From contig CANRNM010000009.1 in assembly GCA_947631975.1 (NCBI GenBank), forward strand, positions 1 through 32,192: 32,192 bases of DNA, written 5' to 3'. Every line of letters starts with the position of its first letter. The first letter of the stretch is position 1. Positions 23,916 through 31,361 of this stretch are shown one piece after another. A program made the position numbers and the translations under genes. Under the pieces are notes generated by a model, which was given only the letters and a program-made list of their open reading frames with translations, was not told the DNA's origin and searched no databases. This DNA comes from an uncultured Clostridia bacterium. GTDB taxonomy: Bacteria; Bacillota; Clostridia; Lachnospirales; CAG-274.

Positions 23916-24576
23916 ATGTTTGTTGCGGTTTTCTGTTGTAATAGCCTTCAAGTCTGTATATGGGCATGCCCTGTTCCGAAAACTTTTTTTCATATTCTGT
24001 CATAATATTGCCCTCGTAATCGCTATTGTGAAGGTCAAGAGTGATATTATGCAGTGTCCATCCCTTATCCGCTATTTCGTTAAGGCTGAACTCAAAGAAA
24101 ATGCGATTGTCGGTTTTGAGGAAAAGCTCCCCGCCCTTCTCACCGAAAAGCTGTTCGTATAAATTGAGAAAATTCCTGTGAGTAAGCCTTCTTTTAGCCC
24201 ACTTCTTTCTTCTGTGCCAGGGATCTGAAAAATTGGAATATATCCTGTCTATCTCGCCCTTTTCAAAAATTTCAAGGCAGTTTGCGACATCCTCGCAGAA
24301 AAACTTTACATTTTCCCCTACTCCCATTTCACGGCTTTTTCTGAGAGCCGAAACAATGACCATATTTTCTCTTTCAATGCCTATATAGTTTATATCGGGG
24401 TGAGCAATACTCATTTCGCTTATGAAATTGCCCTTTCCGCAGCCAATTTCTATATGAATGGGATTATCATTTCCAAAGAGCTCATGCCATTTGCCCTTAT
24501 ATTCTCTTGGGTCGTCTATTATAGTTGTGTTTTGGCTGAACTCCTTATCCGCCCATGATTTTTTTCTTATGCGCAT
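23914..24576 (-). CDS. trmB: tRNA (guanine-N7-)-methyltransferase
   Basis: The enzyme methylates G46 in the variable loop of tRNAs using AdoMet. The 220-aa protein has the TrmB hallmarks: IHIEIGCGKGNFI (AdoMet loop), YIGIERE, and FSDPWHRRKKWAKRRLTH, whose Asp and basic residues bind tRNA. Late motifs LKTDNRIFFEF and TEYEKKF are also present. Length is standard. AAAGGAAA precedes the ATG. It is 21 nt downstream of an uncharacterised gene and probably the last gene of the alaS-rsmA transcript. Confidence 0.95.
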   Translation of the reverse strand: MRIRKKSWADKEFSQNTTIIDDPREYKGKWHELFGNDNPIHIEIGCGKGNFISEMSIAHPDINYIGIERENMVIVSALRKSREMGVGENVKFFCEDVANCLEIFEKGEIDRIYSNFSDPWHRRKKWAKRRLTHRNFLNLYEQLFGEKGGELFLKTDNRIFFEFSLNEIADKGWTLHNITLDLHNSDYEGNIMTEYEKKFSEQGMPIYRLEGYYNRKPQQT

Positions 24577-24597
24577 ATATGTTTCCTTTCCTCTGTG

Positions 24598-25464
24598 TCA
24601 GCATTTCATAATATAATAACAGCTCTTGCCCTGTTCCAAAGGCTCGTTTACGGGCGGTTTTATATCCCTGAAGCCCTGAGCCTGCGCCTCCAGTCTGTAT
24701 TCCCTGTCATATATGCCGGGGACTGCCAGATAACAGCAGTTGTTATCCCTGCCCAGAAGTATATAATGATAATCGCGGCAGCTTTTTATGACAAAGGGAT
24801 TGTTTATGTATTTCCACATTCCCTTGACAAGGCAGAGCTCCTTAAGATTTGCCTTTACCCACTTTATGCCGTCGTCGCCGAACGGCTGCTCGCAGCCCCT
24901 TTCAAACAGAGCGTTTTCGCTCTCCTGCATACTTGTTTTGGTATATTCCTTTATATCGTTTATGTTTTTGTCAAATTCGTTTATTATGCATATAAGCTTT
25001 TCCTTGCTCTCATCTGCGGAAGCTTCTTCAGCCTCGCCGAATGGCGTTTTTGTCTCTGCCGCGCTTACGGACGGCACCCTCGTCTTTGCCATAAGACAGC
25101 GCTGCCAATTATATTCGCCCTCTGTAAAGCCTATGAGCGGGGCTTTATCCCCCGAAAGCACAGCGACAGCCTTTATGTCCGATACCTCTATGCCCGCTTT
25201 CGACGGTATAAACTCCCACCTTATCTCGCTTTTGCCCGACGCATCCACATAAAACGGCTTTGTAACCTCCGTATAGCTGTCTCTTGTGAGCAAACACACT
25301 CTGTAATCGCAGTCGTTTCTCAAGCCCTGCGTCTGAAGAATAAGCCTTCCTACGCCGTTTCTTAGCTCAATTATACACCTGCCTACGGCGCCGCGCGCAT
25401 CCCTTGTGAAATCATTGCAGCCCTGCTTGAGAGCAATAAATATTCTTGAATATGCCATAATCAA
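24598..25464 (-). CDS. Uncharacterised clostridial protein
   Basis: A 288-aa protein of a family I cannot name. The N-terminal about 125 residues look like a beta-rich domain (YSRIFIALKQGCNDFTRDARG, then CIIELRNGVGRLILQTQGL). A variable acidic linker (GEAEEASADESKEK) and a helical stretch follow, then a C-terminal domain with a Trp/Tyr/Cys-rich core (GIKWVKANLKELCLV, NPFVIKSCRDYHYILLGRD). No signal peptide or membrane segment. The start is uncertain: TTG at 25464 is 7 nt from GGAGG, while ATG at 25458 is 13 nt away; I keep TTG. It lies between rsmA and trmB in the same direction. Confidence 0.7.
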   Translation of the reverse strand: MIMAYSRIFIALKQGCNDFTRDARGAVGRCIIELRNGVGRLILQTQGLRNDCDYRVCLLTRDSYTEVTKPFYVDASGKSEIRWEFIPSKAGIEVSDIKAVAVLSGDKAPLIGFTEGEYNWQRCLMAKTRVPSVSAAETKTPFGEAEEASADESKEKLICIINEFDKNINDIKEYTKTSMQESENALFERGCEQPFGDDGIKWVKANLKELCLVKGMWKYINNPFVIKSCRDYHYILLGRDNNCCYLAVPGIYDREYRLEAQAQGFRDIKPPVNEPLEQGKSCYYIMKC

Positions 25465-25532
25465 ATAAGAACCTCCAAAGCATAAGAACTTATTTAATTA
25501 TATGTGATATAAATAATATAAAGAATATATTT

Positions 25533-26393
25533 TTACGCTCTGAATACAAGCATTTTGTCGCTGAGCGCGGCATAGTCGTTTAAACTTAGGCTTTCGCCCC
25601 GCACTCTCTCGTAATAGCCCAGCTCTTTTAAAACCGAGGCTATGCCTTCCTTGTCAAGAGATGTGATGCCGCTGTTGTAAATACAGTTTACAAGAGTTTT
25701 TCTTCTTTGAGCGAAGGCTGCCTTTATAAACAAAAACATGAACTGTTCGTCCTTCACCTCCACCTCGGGCTTATCGAGAACGGTAAGCTTTATGACGGCG
25801 GAGTCTACATTGGGTCTTGGCATAAAGCAGTTCTGCGGTACATTTGCCACAAGATATGGCTTGCAGTAATACTGTGTAACAAGCGAAAGCGAGCCGTAGT
25901 CCTTTGTGGACGGCGAGGCGTTCATTCTGTACGCCACTTCCTTTTGTATCATTACCGTAAGGCTTTCCATGGGAATATGCTTTTCAAGTATATTCATTAT
26001 TATGGGTGTTGTGATATTATAGGGGAGGTTTGCCACCATTTTGACGGTCATGCCGGGGTGAGCCGATATAATATCGTTTAAATCCACCTTAAGTATGTCC
26101 TCGTTTATTATCTCCACATTGTTATGATCGGAGAGAAGCTCCTCCAAAATTGGCACAAGTGTTTTGTCTATCTCTACGGAAATCACCTTACCCGCCTTTT
26201 TTGCCATTGCCTGCGTGAGCGTACCTATGCCGGGGCCCACCTCTATAACAAGGTCGTTTTCGCCTATGTCGGCAGCGGAAATTATTTTGTCCAGAACTCT
26301 CTCATCCACGAGAAAGTTCTGTCCAAAATTTTTTTTGAAATTAAATTCGTAATGCTTTATTATTTGCTTTGTCTTATAAGCCAGACTTTCCAT
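25533..26393 (-). CDS. rsmA: 16S rRNA dimethyladenosine transferase
   Basis: RsmA (KsgA) dimethylates two adjacent adenines in helix 45 of 16S rRNA, a late step of small-subunit assembly. The 286-aa protein has NFKKNFGQNFLVD, the AdoMet motif VIEVGPGIGTLTQ, the catalytic NLPYNITTPI (NLPY) and FMPRPNVDSAVIKL near the C-terminal part. All are intact and the length is normal. The ATG overlaps the alaS stop (TAATG), implying coupled translation. The same transcript likely begins at the T-box leader of alaS. Confidence 0.97.
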   Translation of the reverse strand: MESLAYKTKQIIKHYEFNFKKNFGQNFLVDERVLDKIISAADIGENDLVIEVGPGIGTLTQAMAKKAGKVISVEIDKTLVPILEELLSDHNNVEIINEDILKVDLNDIISAHPGMTVKMVANLPYNITTPIIMNILEKHIPMESLTVMIQKEVAYRMNASPSTKDYGSLSLVTQYYCKPYLVANVPQNCFMPRPNVDSAVIKLTVLDKPEVEVKDEQFMFLFIKAAFAQRRKTLVNCIYNSGITSLDKEGIASVLKELGYYERVRGESLSLNDYAALSDKMLVFRA

Positions 26394-29029
26394 TATTTTA
26401 AACTTTCCTCAACAGTCTTCATTGCGCTTTCGAGTGCCTGCGGTATCTTTGAAGCGTCCTTGCCTCCCGCCTGAGCCATATTGGGGCGTCCGCCTCCGCC
26501 GCCTCCGCATACGGTCGCAGCGGCTTTGACGATATTCCCTGCGTTTGCTCCCGCTTTAACGGCGGACTCGCTGCACATAACAACAAAGCTGCATTTGCTG
26601 CCTTCGCCGCTTGCAAGAACTATTATGCCGTCAAGCTTATCCTTTATCTGGTCGCCCATCGTCCTTAAGCCGTTCATATCAAGACCCTTGGCTTCGGACA
26701 TAACCACATCTATGCCCTTTACATTTACCTTGCTGTTTATTATATCGTCCACGAGAGAACCGCTCATCTTTGCTTTAAGGCTTTCTATCTCCTTTGAAAG
26801 ACGCTTATTTTCATCCACAATGTGAGCTATTCTCTTGGGTATATCCCCCGTTGTGATCTTGAGAAGGTCGCCTATAGACTTAAGAGCAAATTCCTGCTCC
26901 TCGTAATACGAAAGAGCTCCTGCGCCCGTGAGGGCTTCTATTCTTCTGACGCCCGCAGCCACTCCGTTTTCGGAAAGAAGCTTGAATGTACCGCAGTAAG
27001 CGGAGTTTGTAAGGTGTGTGCCTCCGCAGAATTCTATTGAATATCCGCCTATATCCACTACTCTTACTATATCGCCGTATTTTTCACCGAAAAGCGCCGT
27101 TGCTCCCGTCTTCTTAGCCTCGTCTATGGACATTTCCTTTACTGTTACGGGCAGAGCCTCAAGTATTTTTTCATTCACCTTTTTCTCTATAGTACCGAGG
27201 GTCTCCTTGTCTATGGCTTCAAAATGAGTGAAGTCAAATCTAAGTCTTTTATCATTTACGAAAGAACCCGCCTGCTCAACATGGCTTCCAAGCACTTCCT
27301 TTAAAACAGCCTGCAGAATATGCGTTGCGGTGTGGTTTCTGGCTGTGGAAAGTCGCTTTGCGCCGTCTACCTCCAAGGTGAGGGTATCGCCCGTGTTTAC
27401 CGCGCCCGAAACAACTGTGCCGGTATGAACATATTTATTACCGCCGAACTTTGTGCAGTCCTCGATCTCTATTTTAACATTGTCGTTATAGGCTATACCG
27501 CTGTCGCCTGCCTGACCGCCCATTTCTGCATAGAAAGGCGTATTGTCCATGATTATGGAAACCTTATCGCCCTCGGATGCGCTTTCTGTTATTTCATCAT
27601 CCAAAACTATTGCAAGTACCTTTCCGTCTGCCTTAAGATCGTCATAACCGCAGAACTCCGTGGACATTGCGGGATCTAACCTATGGAATACGGTCTCCTC
27701 GGCGCCCATGTAGGTGTCGGTCGCTCTGGCGTTTCTTGCCCTCGTCCTCTGCTTTTCCATTTCAGCCTTAAATGCTTTTTCATCGAGGCTGAAGCCCTCG
27801 TCGGCAAGTATTTCCTCCATAAGGTCAACGGGGAAGCCGTAGGTATCATACATCTTGAAAGAGTCCTCTCCGCCAAGCACCTTTTTGCCGTTTGCTTTAA
27901 GCTCCTCAAGCTTGGAGGCAAGCATTGCCATACCCGTGTCGAGAGTGGCATAAAATCTTTCTTCCTCCGTAGTGAGCACCTTAAGTATCATATCCTGCTT
28001 TTCAACAAGCTCGGGATATGCCTTGCCCGAATTGTCTATAACCACCTTGCAGAGCTCCGCAAGGAATTTTCTGTCTATACCAAGGAGCTTGCCGTGTCTT
28101 GCCGCCCTTCTCAAAAGTCGTCTCAAAACATAGCCCCTGCCCTCGTTTGAGGGAAGAACGCCGTCTGCTGTCATGAATGTAACGGAACGCACATGGTCTG
28201 TTATGACTCTTATTGAAACATCCTTTTTGTAGTCCTCGCCGTATTTTGCTCCGCATATGCTGCATACGGCATCTCTTATGGCTTTCACGGTGTCTACATC
28301 GAATATTGAATTTACACCCTGCATAACGGTGGCTATTCTTTCAAGACCCATGCCCGTGTCTATGTTGGGATGAGAAAGGTCGGAATAAGAGCCGTCCTCC
28401 TCCTTGTTGAACTGGGTGAAAACAAGGTTCCATATCTCCATGTATCTGTCGCAGTCGCAGCCTACGGTACAGTCGGGCTTTCCGCAGCCGAATTCCTCGC
28501 CCTTATCGTAATATATTTCCGAGCAGGGACCGCAGGGACCTACGCCGTGCTCCCAGAAATTGTCCTCCTTGCCCATTCTGAAAATCCTTTCGGGCGCAAG
28601 ACCTATTTCCTTGTTCCATATGTCATAGGCTTCGTCGTCGTCCTGATAGACCGAAACATAGAGTCTGTCCTCGGGAAGCTCCACTACCTTTGTGAAGAAC
28701 TCCCAAGCCCAAGCGATAGCCTCGTGCTTGAAATAGTCTCCGAATGAGAAATTGCCCAGCATCTCAAAGAATGTGCCGTGTCTTGCCGTCTTTCCCACAT
28801 TTTCGATATCGCCCGTTCTTATGCACTTCTGGCATGTGGTTACCCTTTTCCTCGGGGGTATCTGCTGACCCGTAAAAAAGGGCTTTAAAGGCGCCATGCC
28901 CGAATTGATGAGAAGAAGGCTCTTGTCGTTTTGAGGCACCAAAGAGGCGCTTGCCATTCTGAGATGACCCTTGCTCTCAAAAAATGAGAGATATTTTTCT
29001 CTTATTTCGTTTACACCCATGAATTTCAT
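26393..29029 (-). CDS. alaS: Alanyl-tRNA synthetase
   Basis: Charges tRNA-Ala. The 878-aa protein is full length: a class II catalytic core (FFESKGHLRMASASLVP, LLINSGMAPLKPFF, RHGTFFEMLGNFSFGDYF), the helical tRNA-binding part, and the editing domain with HTATHILQAVL and CGGTHL zinc/editing residues. A C-terminal coiled segment and C-Ala domain ending in GGGGGGRPNMAQAGG complete it. GGAGGAAAAC gives the ribosome site. Expression is controlled by a T-box leader upstream. It forms an overlapping unit with rsmA. Confidence 0.98.
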   Translation of the reverse strand: MKFMGVNEIREKYLSFFESKGHLRMASASLVPQNDKSLLLINSGMAPLKPFFTGQQIPPRKRVTTCQKCIRTGDIENVGKTARHGTFFEMLGNFSFGDYFKHEAIAWAWEFFTKVVELPEDRLYVSVYQDDDEAYDIWNKEIGLAPERIFRMGKEDNFWEHGVGPCGPCSEIYYDKGEEFGCGKPDCTVGCDCDRYMEIWNLVFTQFNKEEDGSYSDLSHPNIDTGMGLERIATVMQGVNSIFDVDTVKAIRDAVCSICGAKYGEDYKKDVSIRVITDHVRSVTFMTADGVLPSNEGRGYVLRRLLRRAARHGKLLGIDRKFLAELCKVVIDNSGKAYPELVEKQDMILKVLTTEEERFYATLDTGMAMLASKLEELKANGKKVLGGEDSFKMYDTYGFPVDLMEEILADEGFSLDEKAFKAEMEKQRTRARNARATDTYMGAEETVFHRLDPAMSTEFCGYDDLKADGKVLAIVLDDEITESASEGDKVSIIMDNTPFYAEMGGQAGDSGIAYNDNVKIEIEDCTKFGGNKYVHTGTVVSGAVNTGDTLTLEVDGAKRLSTARNHTATHILQAVLKEVLGSHVEQAGSFVNDKRLRFDFTHFEAIDKETLGTIEKKVNEKILEALPVTVKEMSIDEAKKTGATALFGEKYGDIVRVVDIGGYSIEFCGGTHLTNSAYCGTFKLLSENGVAAGVRRIEALTGAGALSYYEEQEFALKSIGDLLKITTGDIPKRIAHIVDENKRLSKEIESLKAKMSGSLVDDIINSKVNVKGIDVVMSEAKGLDMNGLRTMGDQIKDKLDGIIVLASGEGSKCSFVVMCSESAVKAGANAGNIVKAAATVCGGGGGGRPNMAQAGGKDASKIPQALESAMKTVEESLK

Positions 29030-29049
29030 TTTGTTTTCCTCCTGTAAAT

Positions 29050-29077
29050 TAAAAAGCCCCCGCTAAAGTGCAGGGGC
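29050..29077 (-). terminator. T-box regulated terminator of alaS
   Basis: Minus strand GCCCCTGC-ACTTTA-GCGGGGGC followed by TTTTTAA. The stem has 8 pairs with one wobble, and the antiterminator competes for its 5' flank. Confidence 0.88.
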
Positions 29078-29284
29078 GAAAATATTTTCACGGTACCACC
29101 CTGATTTACGCTAAAAAGCGTATCTCATAGCTATCGTTAACGCCGATAAAACGGCAGAGTATTGGTCTGCGCGGGATAATGAATATCAAAAGGGAGCTTC
29201 GCCTTACACAGCGCAAATGCTTTCACCTGCCGCATTCTCTCTGGAGCTTATGCATAAGACTACTTATCCTTCCGTTTTAAGCTG
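29050..29284 (-). ncRNA. T-box riboswitch (alanine) in the alaS leader
   Basis: Reading the minus strand, the leader contains the T-box core AGGGTGGTACCG (29102-29091), whose TGGT pairs with the ACCA end of uncharged tRNA. An intrinsic terminator follows directly. Upstream are Stem I features: an AGTA-type bulge in GGATAAGTAGTC, a CCAGAGAG segment, and a specifier region GAAGCTCCC in which GCT (29197-29195) is an alanine codon. Uncharged tRNA-Ala should switch the leader from terminator to antiterminator and raise alaS expression. The match to the downstream gene confirms the specifier choice. Confidence 0.92.
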
Positions 29285-29290
29285 TTAAAT

Positions 29291-29319
29291 ATTATATAGT
29301 AAATGCACGGCTTTGTCAA
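29291..29319 (-). promoter_or_regulatory. Promoter of alaS
   Basis: Minus strand TTGACA (29319-29314), exactly 17 nt, TATAAT (29296-29291). Perfect consensus; it starts transcription at about 29284, just upstream of the T-box Stem I. Confidence 0.93.
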
Positions 29320-29326
29320 TCTGTTT

Positions 29327-29791
29327 TTACATTATTTTGTTCAAAATAAAGTATACCACGGTATAGACAAACAGTATAAAACAGGCAAAATAAATGATGG
29401 TGTTGCTTACTGTAATATTAATGGGCAGATAATATACATCCAGAATGAGCGCGGCAATAAATGAAATATTGACGGCAATATACATAGCCTTATTGCTTAG
29501 CATTATATTTCTTTCATCCTTTGAACGAGTGATATACTTCTTTAAAAGTTTTTCATTCTTTAGAAGCTTTAACATACGTAAAATACCGACCGCGCCTATA
29601 ACCGTAAATACCGCCGAAAGGCTCTCATACTGCACAAGCGACCTTCCTTCGAACTTTGCAATGTAGTCTATATTTGTAAACTTAAGCAATATCATTATTA
29701 TGCCTCCCAAAAGATATACCGCATACAGCATATGTTTTAACATATATTCCTTTTTTGCGCCTTCCATATCAAAGTTATTGTTATTTTCCAT
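29327..29791 (-). CDS. Four-helix membrane protein, operon partner of the XRE regulator (separated by the IS)
   Basis: The 154-aa protein is unnamed. It has four predicted membrane helices (LYAVYLLGGIIMILL, a second from SLSAVFTVIGAVGIL, then AMYIAVNISFIAALIL and IIYFACFILFVYTVVYFI), with a cytosolic loop TRSKDERNIMLSNKA. This KDER-loop-between-helices layout is common in small Firmicutes membrane proteins encoded next to a 65-70 aa XRE regulator. That partner is found at 31340-31540, on the other side of the insertion element. The present ribosome site is GAGGAGG; before insertion it would have read AAGGAGG, with the ATG overlapping the regulator's stop. Its original promoter is now about 1.8 kb away, so expression is probably reduced. 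Confidence 0.75.
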   Translation of the reverse strand: MENNNNFDMEGAKKEYMLKHMLYAVYLLGGIIMILLKFTNIDYIAKFEGRSLVQYESLSAVFTVIGAVGILRMLKLLKNEKLLKKYITRSKDERNIMLSNKAMYIAVNISFIAALILDVYYLPINITVSNTIIYFACFILFVYTVVYFILNKIM

Positions 29792-29802
29792 TATTTTTCC
29801 TC

Positions 29803-29804
29803 CT
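29803..29804. repeat. CT core dinucleotide, left junction of the IS
   Basis: Left copy of the two-base core shared by both junctions. The bases on either side differ between left and right, so the shared sequence is exactly CT. Confidence 0.8.
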
Positions 29805-29806
29805 CG

Positions 29807-29812
29807 TATTAT
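29807..29812 (+). promoter_or_regulatory. -10 half of the circle-junction promoter (left end)
   Basis: TATTAT lies 2 nt inside the left end. When the ends join at CT it lies 17 nt from the TTGACT near the right end, giving TTGACT-N17-TATTAT, which would transcribe the bridge RNA from about 29820. Confidence 0.75.
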
Positions 29813-29866
29813 ATAGTTATAGTGTTTAAAGCCCTGAAACAGGACTTATGTTATAATGTATAAGAT

Positions 29867-29927
29867 ACTGTGGATCAGTGAATTCCTCCTACCACATGAT
29901 GGTTTAATATAAGGCTCTGACCACAGT
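29867..29927 (+). ncRNA. Bridge RNA target-binding loop
   Basis: Stem ACTGTGG-(A)-TCAG / CTGA-CCACAGT, 11 pairs with one bulge. On the 5' side TTCCTCCT (29883-29890) is identical to the left flank 29797-29804, including the CT core. On the 3' side TTAATATAAG (29904-29913) pairs with CTTGTATAAA at the right flank (31352-31361): 9 of 10 positions, counting one G-U, with a single A-A mismatch. It therefore still describes the site where the element sits. Confidence 0.88.
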
Positions 29928-29933
29928 CTCTTT

Positions 29934-30003
29934 GTACACTTGTTAATTAGTTAGATACCGCATGACGGTTTATTTAGAACGAGGTTACAATCGCAAGGAG
30001 TAC
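29934..30003 (+). ncRNA. Bridge RNA donor-binding loop
   Basis: Stem GTAC-(A)-CTTG / CAAG-(GA)-GTAC. The 5' side contains TAGTTAG (29948-29954), identical to the right end of the element (31344-31350), stopping one base before the core. The 3' side ACGAG (29979-29983) pairs with CTCGT at the left junction (core plus first element bases, 29803-29807). Pairing continues to 29815 with two mismatches and one wobble. The loop thus recognises the joined ends of the circular form. Confidence 0.83.
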
Positions 30004-30051
30004 CTGTGGCTCTAAACAGTATCAAATTTATTTTAAAAGGAGTTTTTCTGT

Positions 30052-31221
30052 ATGATTTTTGTAGGTATCGATGTTGCTAAGAATAAACATGACTGCTTTA
30101 TTATCAATTCTGATGGTGAAATCCTTTCTGATGTATTCACCATAGAAAACAACAAGGTGGGTTTTGATAAGCTTTATGAGAAAATTACTTCCGTTGCTGT
30201 TGATTTGTCCAATATAAAAGTAGGACTTGAGGCTACGGGACATTACAGCTATAACATTCTGGAGTATCTCCTCAATAAGGGTTTATCTGCGTATGTTATA
30301 AACCCACTACATACTAGTCTTTACAGAAAAAGTCTAAGCCTTAGAAAGACGAAAACCGATAAGGTGGACGCTCGCACTATCGCTATGATGTTAATGTCTG
30401 ATGTAGACCTTAAGTCCTACTCAGATACATTATACCACAACCAAGAGCTAAAGTCACTAACTCGTTATCGTTTTGATAAGGTTTCTGAACGTGCCAAGCT
30501 CAAGCAGTCCGTTTCAAGACTTGTTACCATACTCTTCCCAGAGCTTGAAAAGCTTGTCTCAACTATCCATTCAGCTTCGGTATATGCTTTGCTCTGCGAA
30601 TTTCCCGGTGCTTCCCTTATTGCCAATGCAAATATCACAAGGCTTTCAAACTTATTGATAAAGGCTTCAAAGGGAAGACATACTAAAGACTTTGCTTTGA
30701 CTGTAAAGGAAGCTGCCATAAATTCCATAGGCTCATCTATGCCTGCTAAATCTCTTGAATTAAAGCATACCATAAAGCTTATACAAGAACTAAACAGCGA
30801 AATAGATGAAATAGAAGCCGAAATACTTAATATCATGAATGAGATCGATTCTCCTATTTTAAGCATCCCCGGTATCAACTACCGTATGGGAGCAATGATA
30901 CTTGCCGAAATCGGTGATTTCAACAGATTTGATTCTCCCGATAAGATACTTGCTTATGCAGGTCTTTCTCCCTCTACTTATCAATCGGGACAGCTTATAT
31001 CCTCTCATTCAAAAATGGAGAAAAGAGGTTCCAGATACTTGCGATATGCTCTCTTTAATGCTGCAAAATATGTTTGCATATGGGATCCTACCTTTGCCGC
31101 TTATCTTGCCAAAAAACGTGCCGAAGGTAAGCATTATTATGTTGCAGTATCTCATGCAGCCAAAAAGCTTGTAAGAGTTATTTTTCATCTTGTAAAAACA
31201 GGTGAGCTTTATGCAAAATAA
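30052..31221 (+). CDS. IS110-family DEDD transposase/recombinase
   Basis: The 389-aa protein has the RuvC-like N-terminal domain with catalytic acids D7 (VGIDVAKNKHD), E60 (VGLEATGHYSY), D103 and D106 (KTDKVDARTIA). A coiled region follows, then the C-terminal domain (ILSIPGINYRMGAMILAEIGDF, ILAYAGLSPSTYQSGQ, KRGSRYLRYALFNAAK) with the presumed nucleophile serine in QSG (S312). All key residues are present, so it should be active. IS110 recombinases use a bridge RNA to pair donor and target DNA. AAAAGGAG lies 9 nt before the ATG. Confidence 0.96.
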   Translation: MIFVGIDVAKNKHDCFIINSDGEILSDVFTIENNKVGFDKLYEKITSVAVDLSNIKVGLEATGHYSYNILEYLLNKGLSAYVINPLHTSLYRKSLSLRKTKTDKVDARTIAMMLMSDVDLKSYSDTLYHNQELKSLTRYRFDKVSERAKLKQSVSRLVTILFPELEKLVSTIHSASVYALLCEFPGASLIANANITRLSNLLIKASKGRHTKDFALTVKEAAINSIGSSMPAKSLELKHTIKLIQELNSEIDEIEAEILNIMNEIDSPILSIPGINYRMGAMILAEIGDFNRFDSPDKILAYAGLSPSTYQSGQLISSHSKMEKRGSRYLRYALFNAAKYVCIWDPTFAAYLAKKRAEGKHYYVAVSHAAKKLVRVIFHLVKTGELYAK

Positions 31222-31247
31222 CCGTTAATTTTTAAACTCCTTCTTTC

Positions 31248-31270
31248 GAGCACCTTTTGATGCTCTTTTT
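31248..31270 (+). terminator. Probable terminator of the transposase mRNA
   Basis: GAGCA-CCTTTTGA-TGCTC followed by TTTTTG, 27 nt after the stop. The 5-bp stem is short, so it is tentative. Confidence 0.5.
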
Positions 31271-31332
31271 GTCATGCAGTTTTCAATGTTCTTTTGATTC
31301 AAAATATTTCTTTGGATTTTAATAATTTTGTC

Positions 31333-31361
31333 TTGACTTTTAATAGTTAGTCTTGTATAAA
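31333..31361 (+). promoter_or_regulatory. -35 at the right end; outward promoter with the present flank
   Basis: TTGACT (31333-31338) is the -35 half of the circle-junction promoter. In the integrated form the flank supplies TATAAA (31356-31361) at the same 17-nt distance. This makes an outward promoter that would read antisense into the XRE gene. Confidence 0.6.

Larger units (their letters stand above)
29820..30024 (+). ncRNA. IS110 bridge RNA (predicted)
   Basis: This region between the left end and the transposase folds as expected of a bridge RNA. First comes a 5' hairpin (CCTG-AAA-CAGG, 29833-29843). Then come two long stem-loops (29867-29927 and 29934-30003), each an internal loop capped by a small CATGA hairpin: ACCA-CATGA-TGGT in one, ACCG-CATGA-CGGT in the other. 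The A-T to G-C change in the caps preserves pairing. GATACTG (29864) can also pair with CAGTATC (30017-30023) to close the whole. The loops carry guides for target and donor DNA (see sub-features). RNA ends are estimates; the 5' end is placed from the junction promoter. Confidence 0.88.
29805..31351 (+). mobile_element. IS110-family insertion sequence, about 1547 bp
   Basis: The element carries one DEDD transposase and a non-coding left end of about 245 bp that encodes a bridge RNA. Boundaries are set by four agreeing observations. Joining the flanks at CT restores an operon with a TAATG overlap. The first RNA loop's guides match the two flanks. The second loop's guides match the two element ends. 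Joining the ends at CT forms a promoter. There are no terminal inverted repeats and no target duplication beyond the 2-nt core, as usual in IS110. Codon use (CGT, ATC, TCT, CTT) differs from the ATA/AGA-rich host genes, fitting recent arrival. It looks intact. Confidence 0.93.

Noticed and set aside
29820-30024. A CRISPR-like or simple repeat reading of the two ACC-R-CATGA-Y-GGTTTA copies
   Set aside because: Only two copies with compensatory changes and different flanks; they are the cap hairpins of two RNA loops, not a repeat array.
30028-30243. Minus-strand 71-aa ORF at the start of the transposase
   Set aside because: Antisense to the conserved DEDD domain, without ribosome site or family signal.
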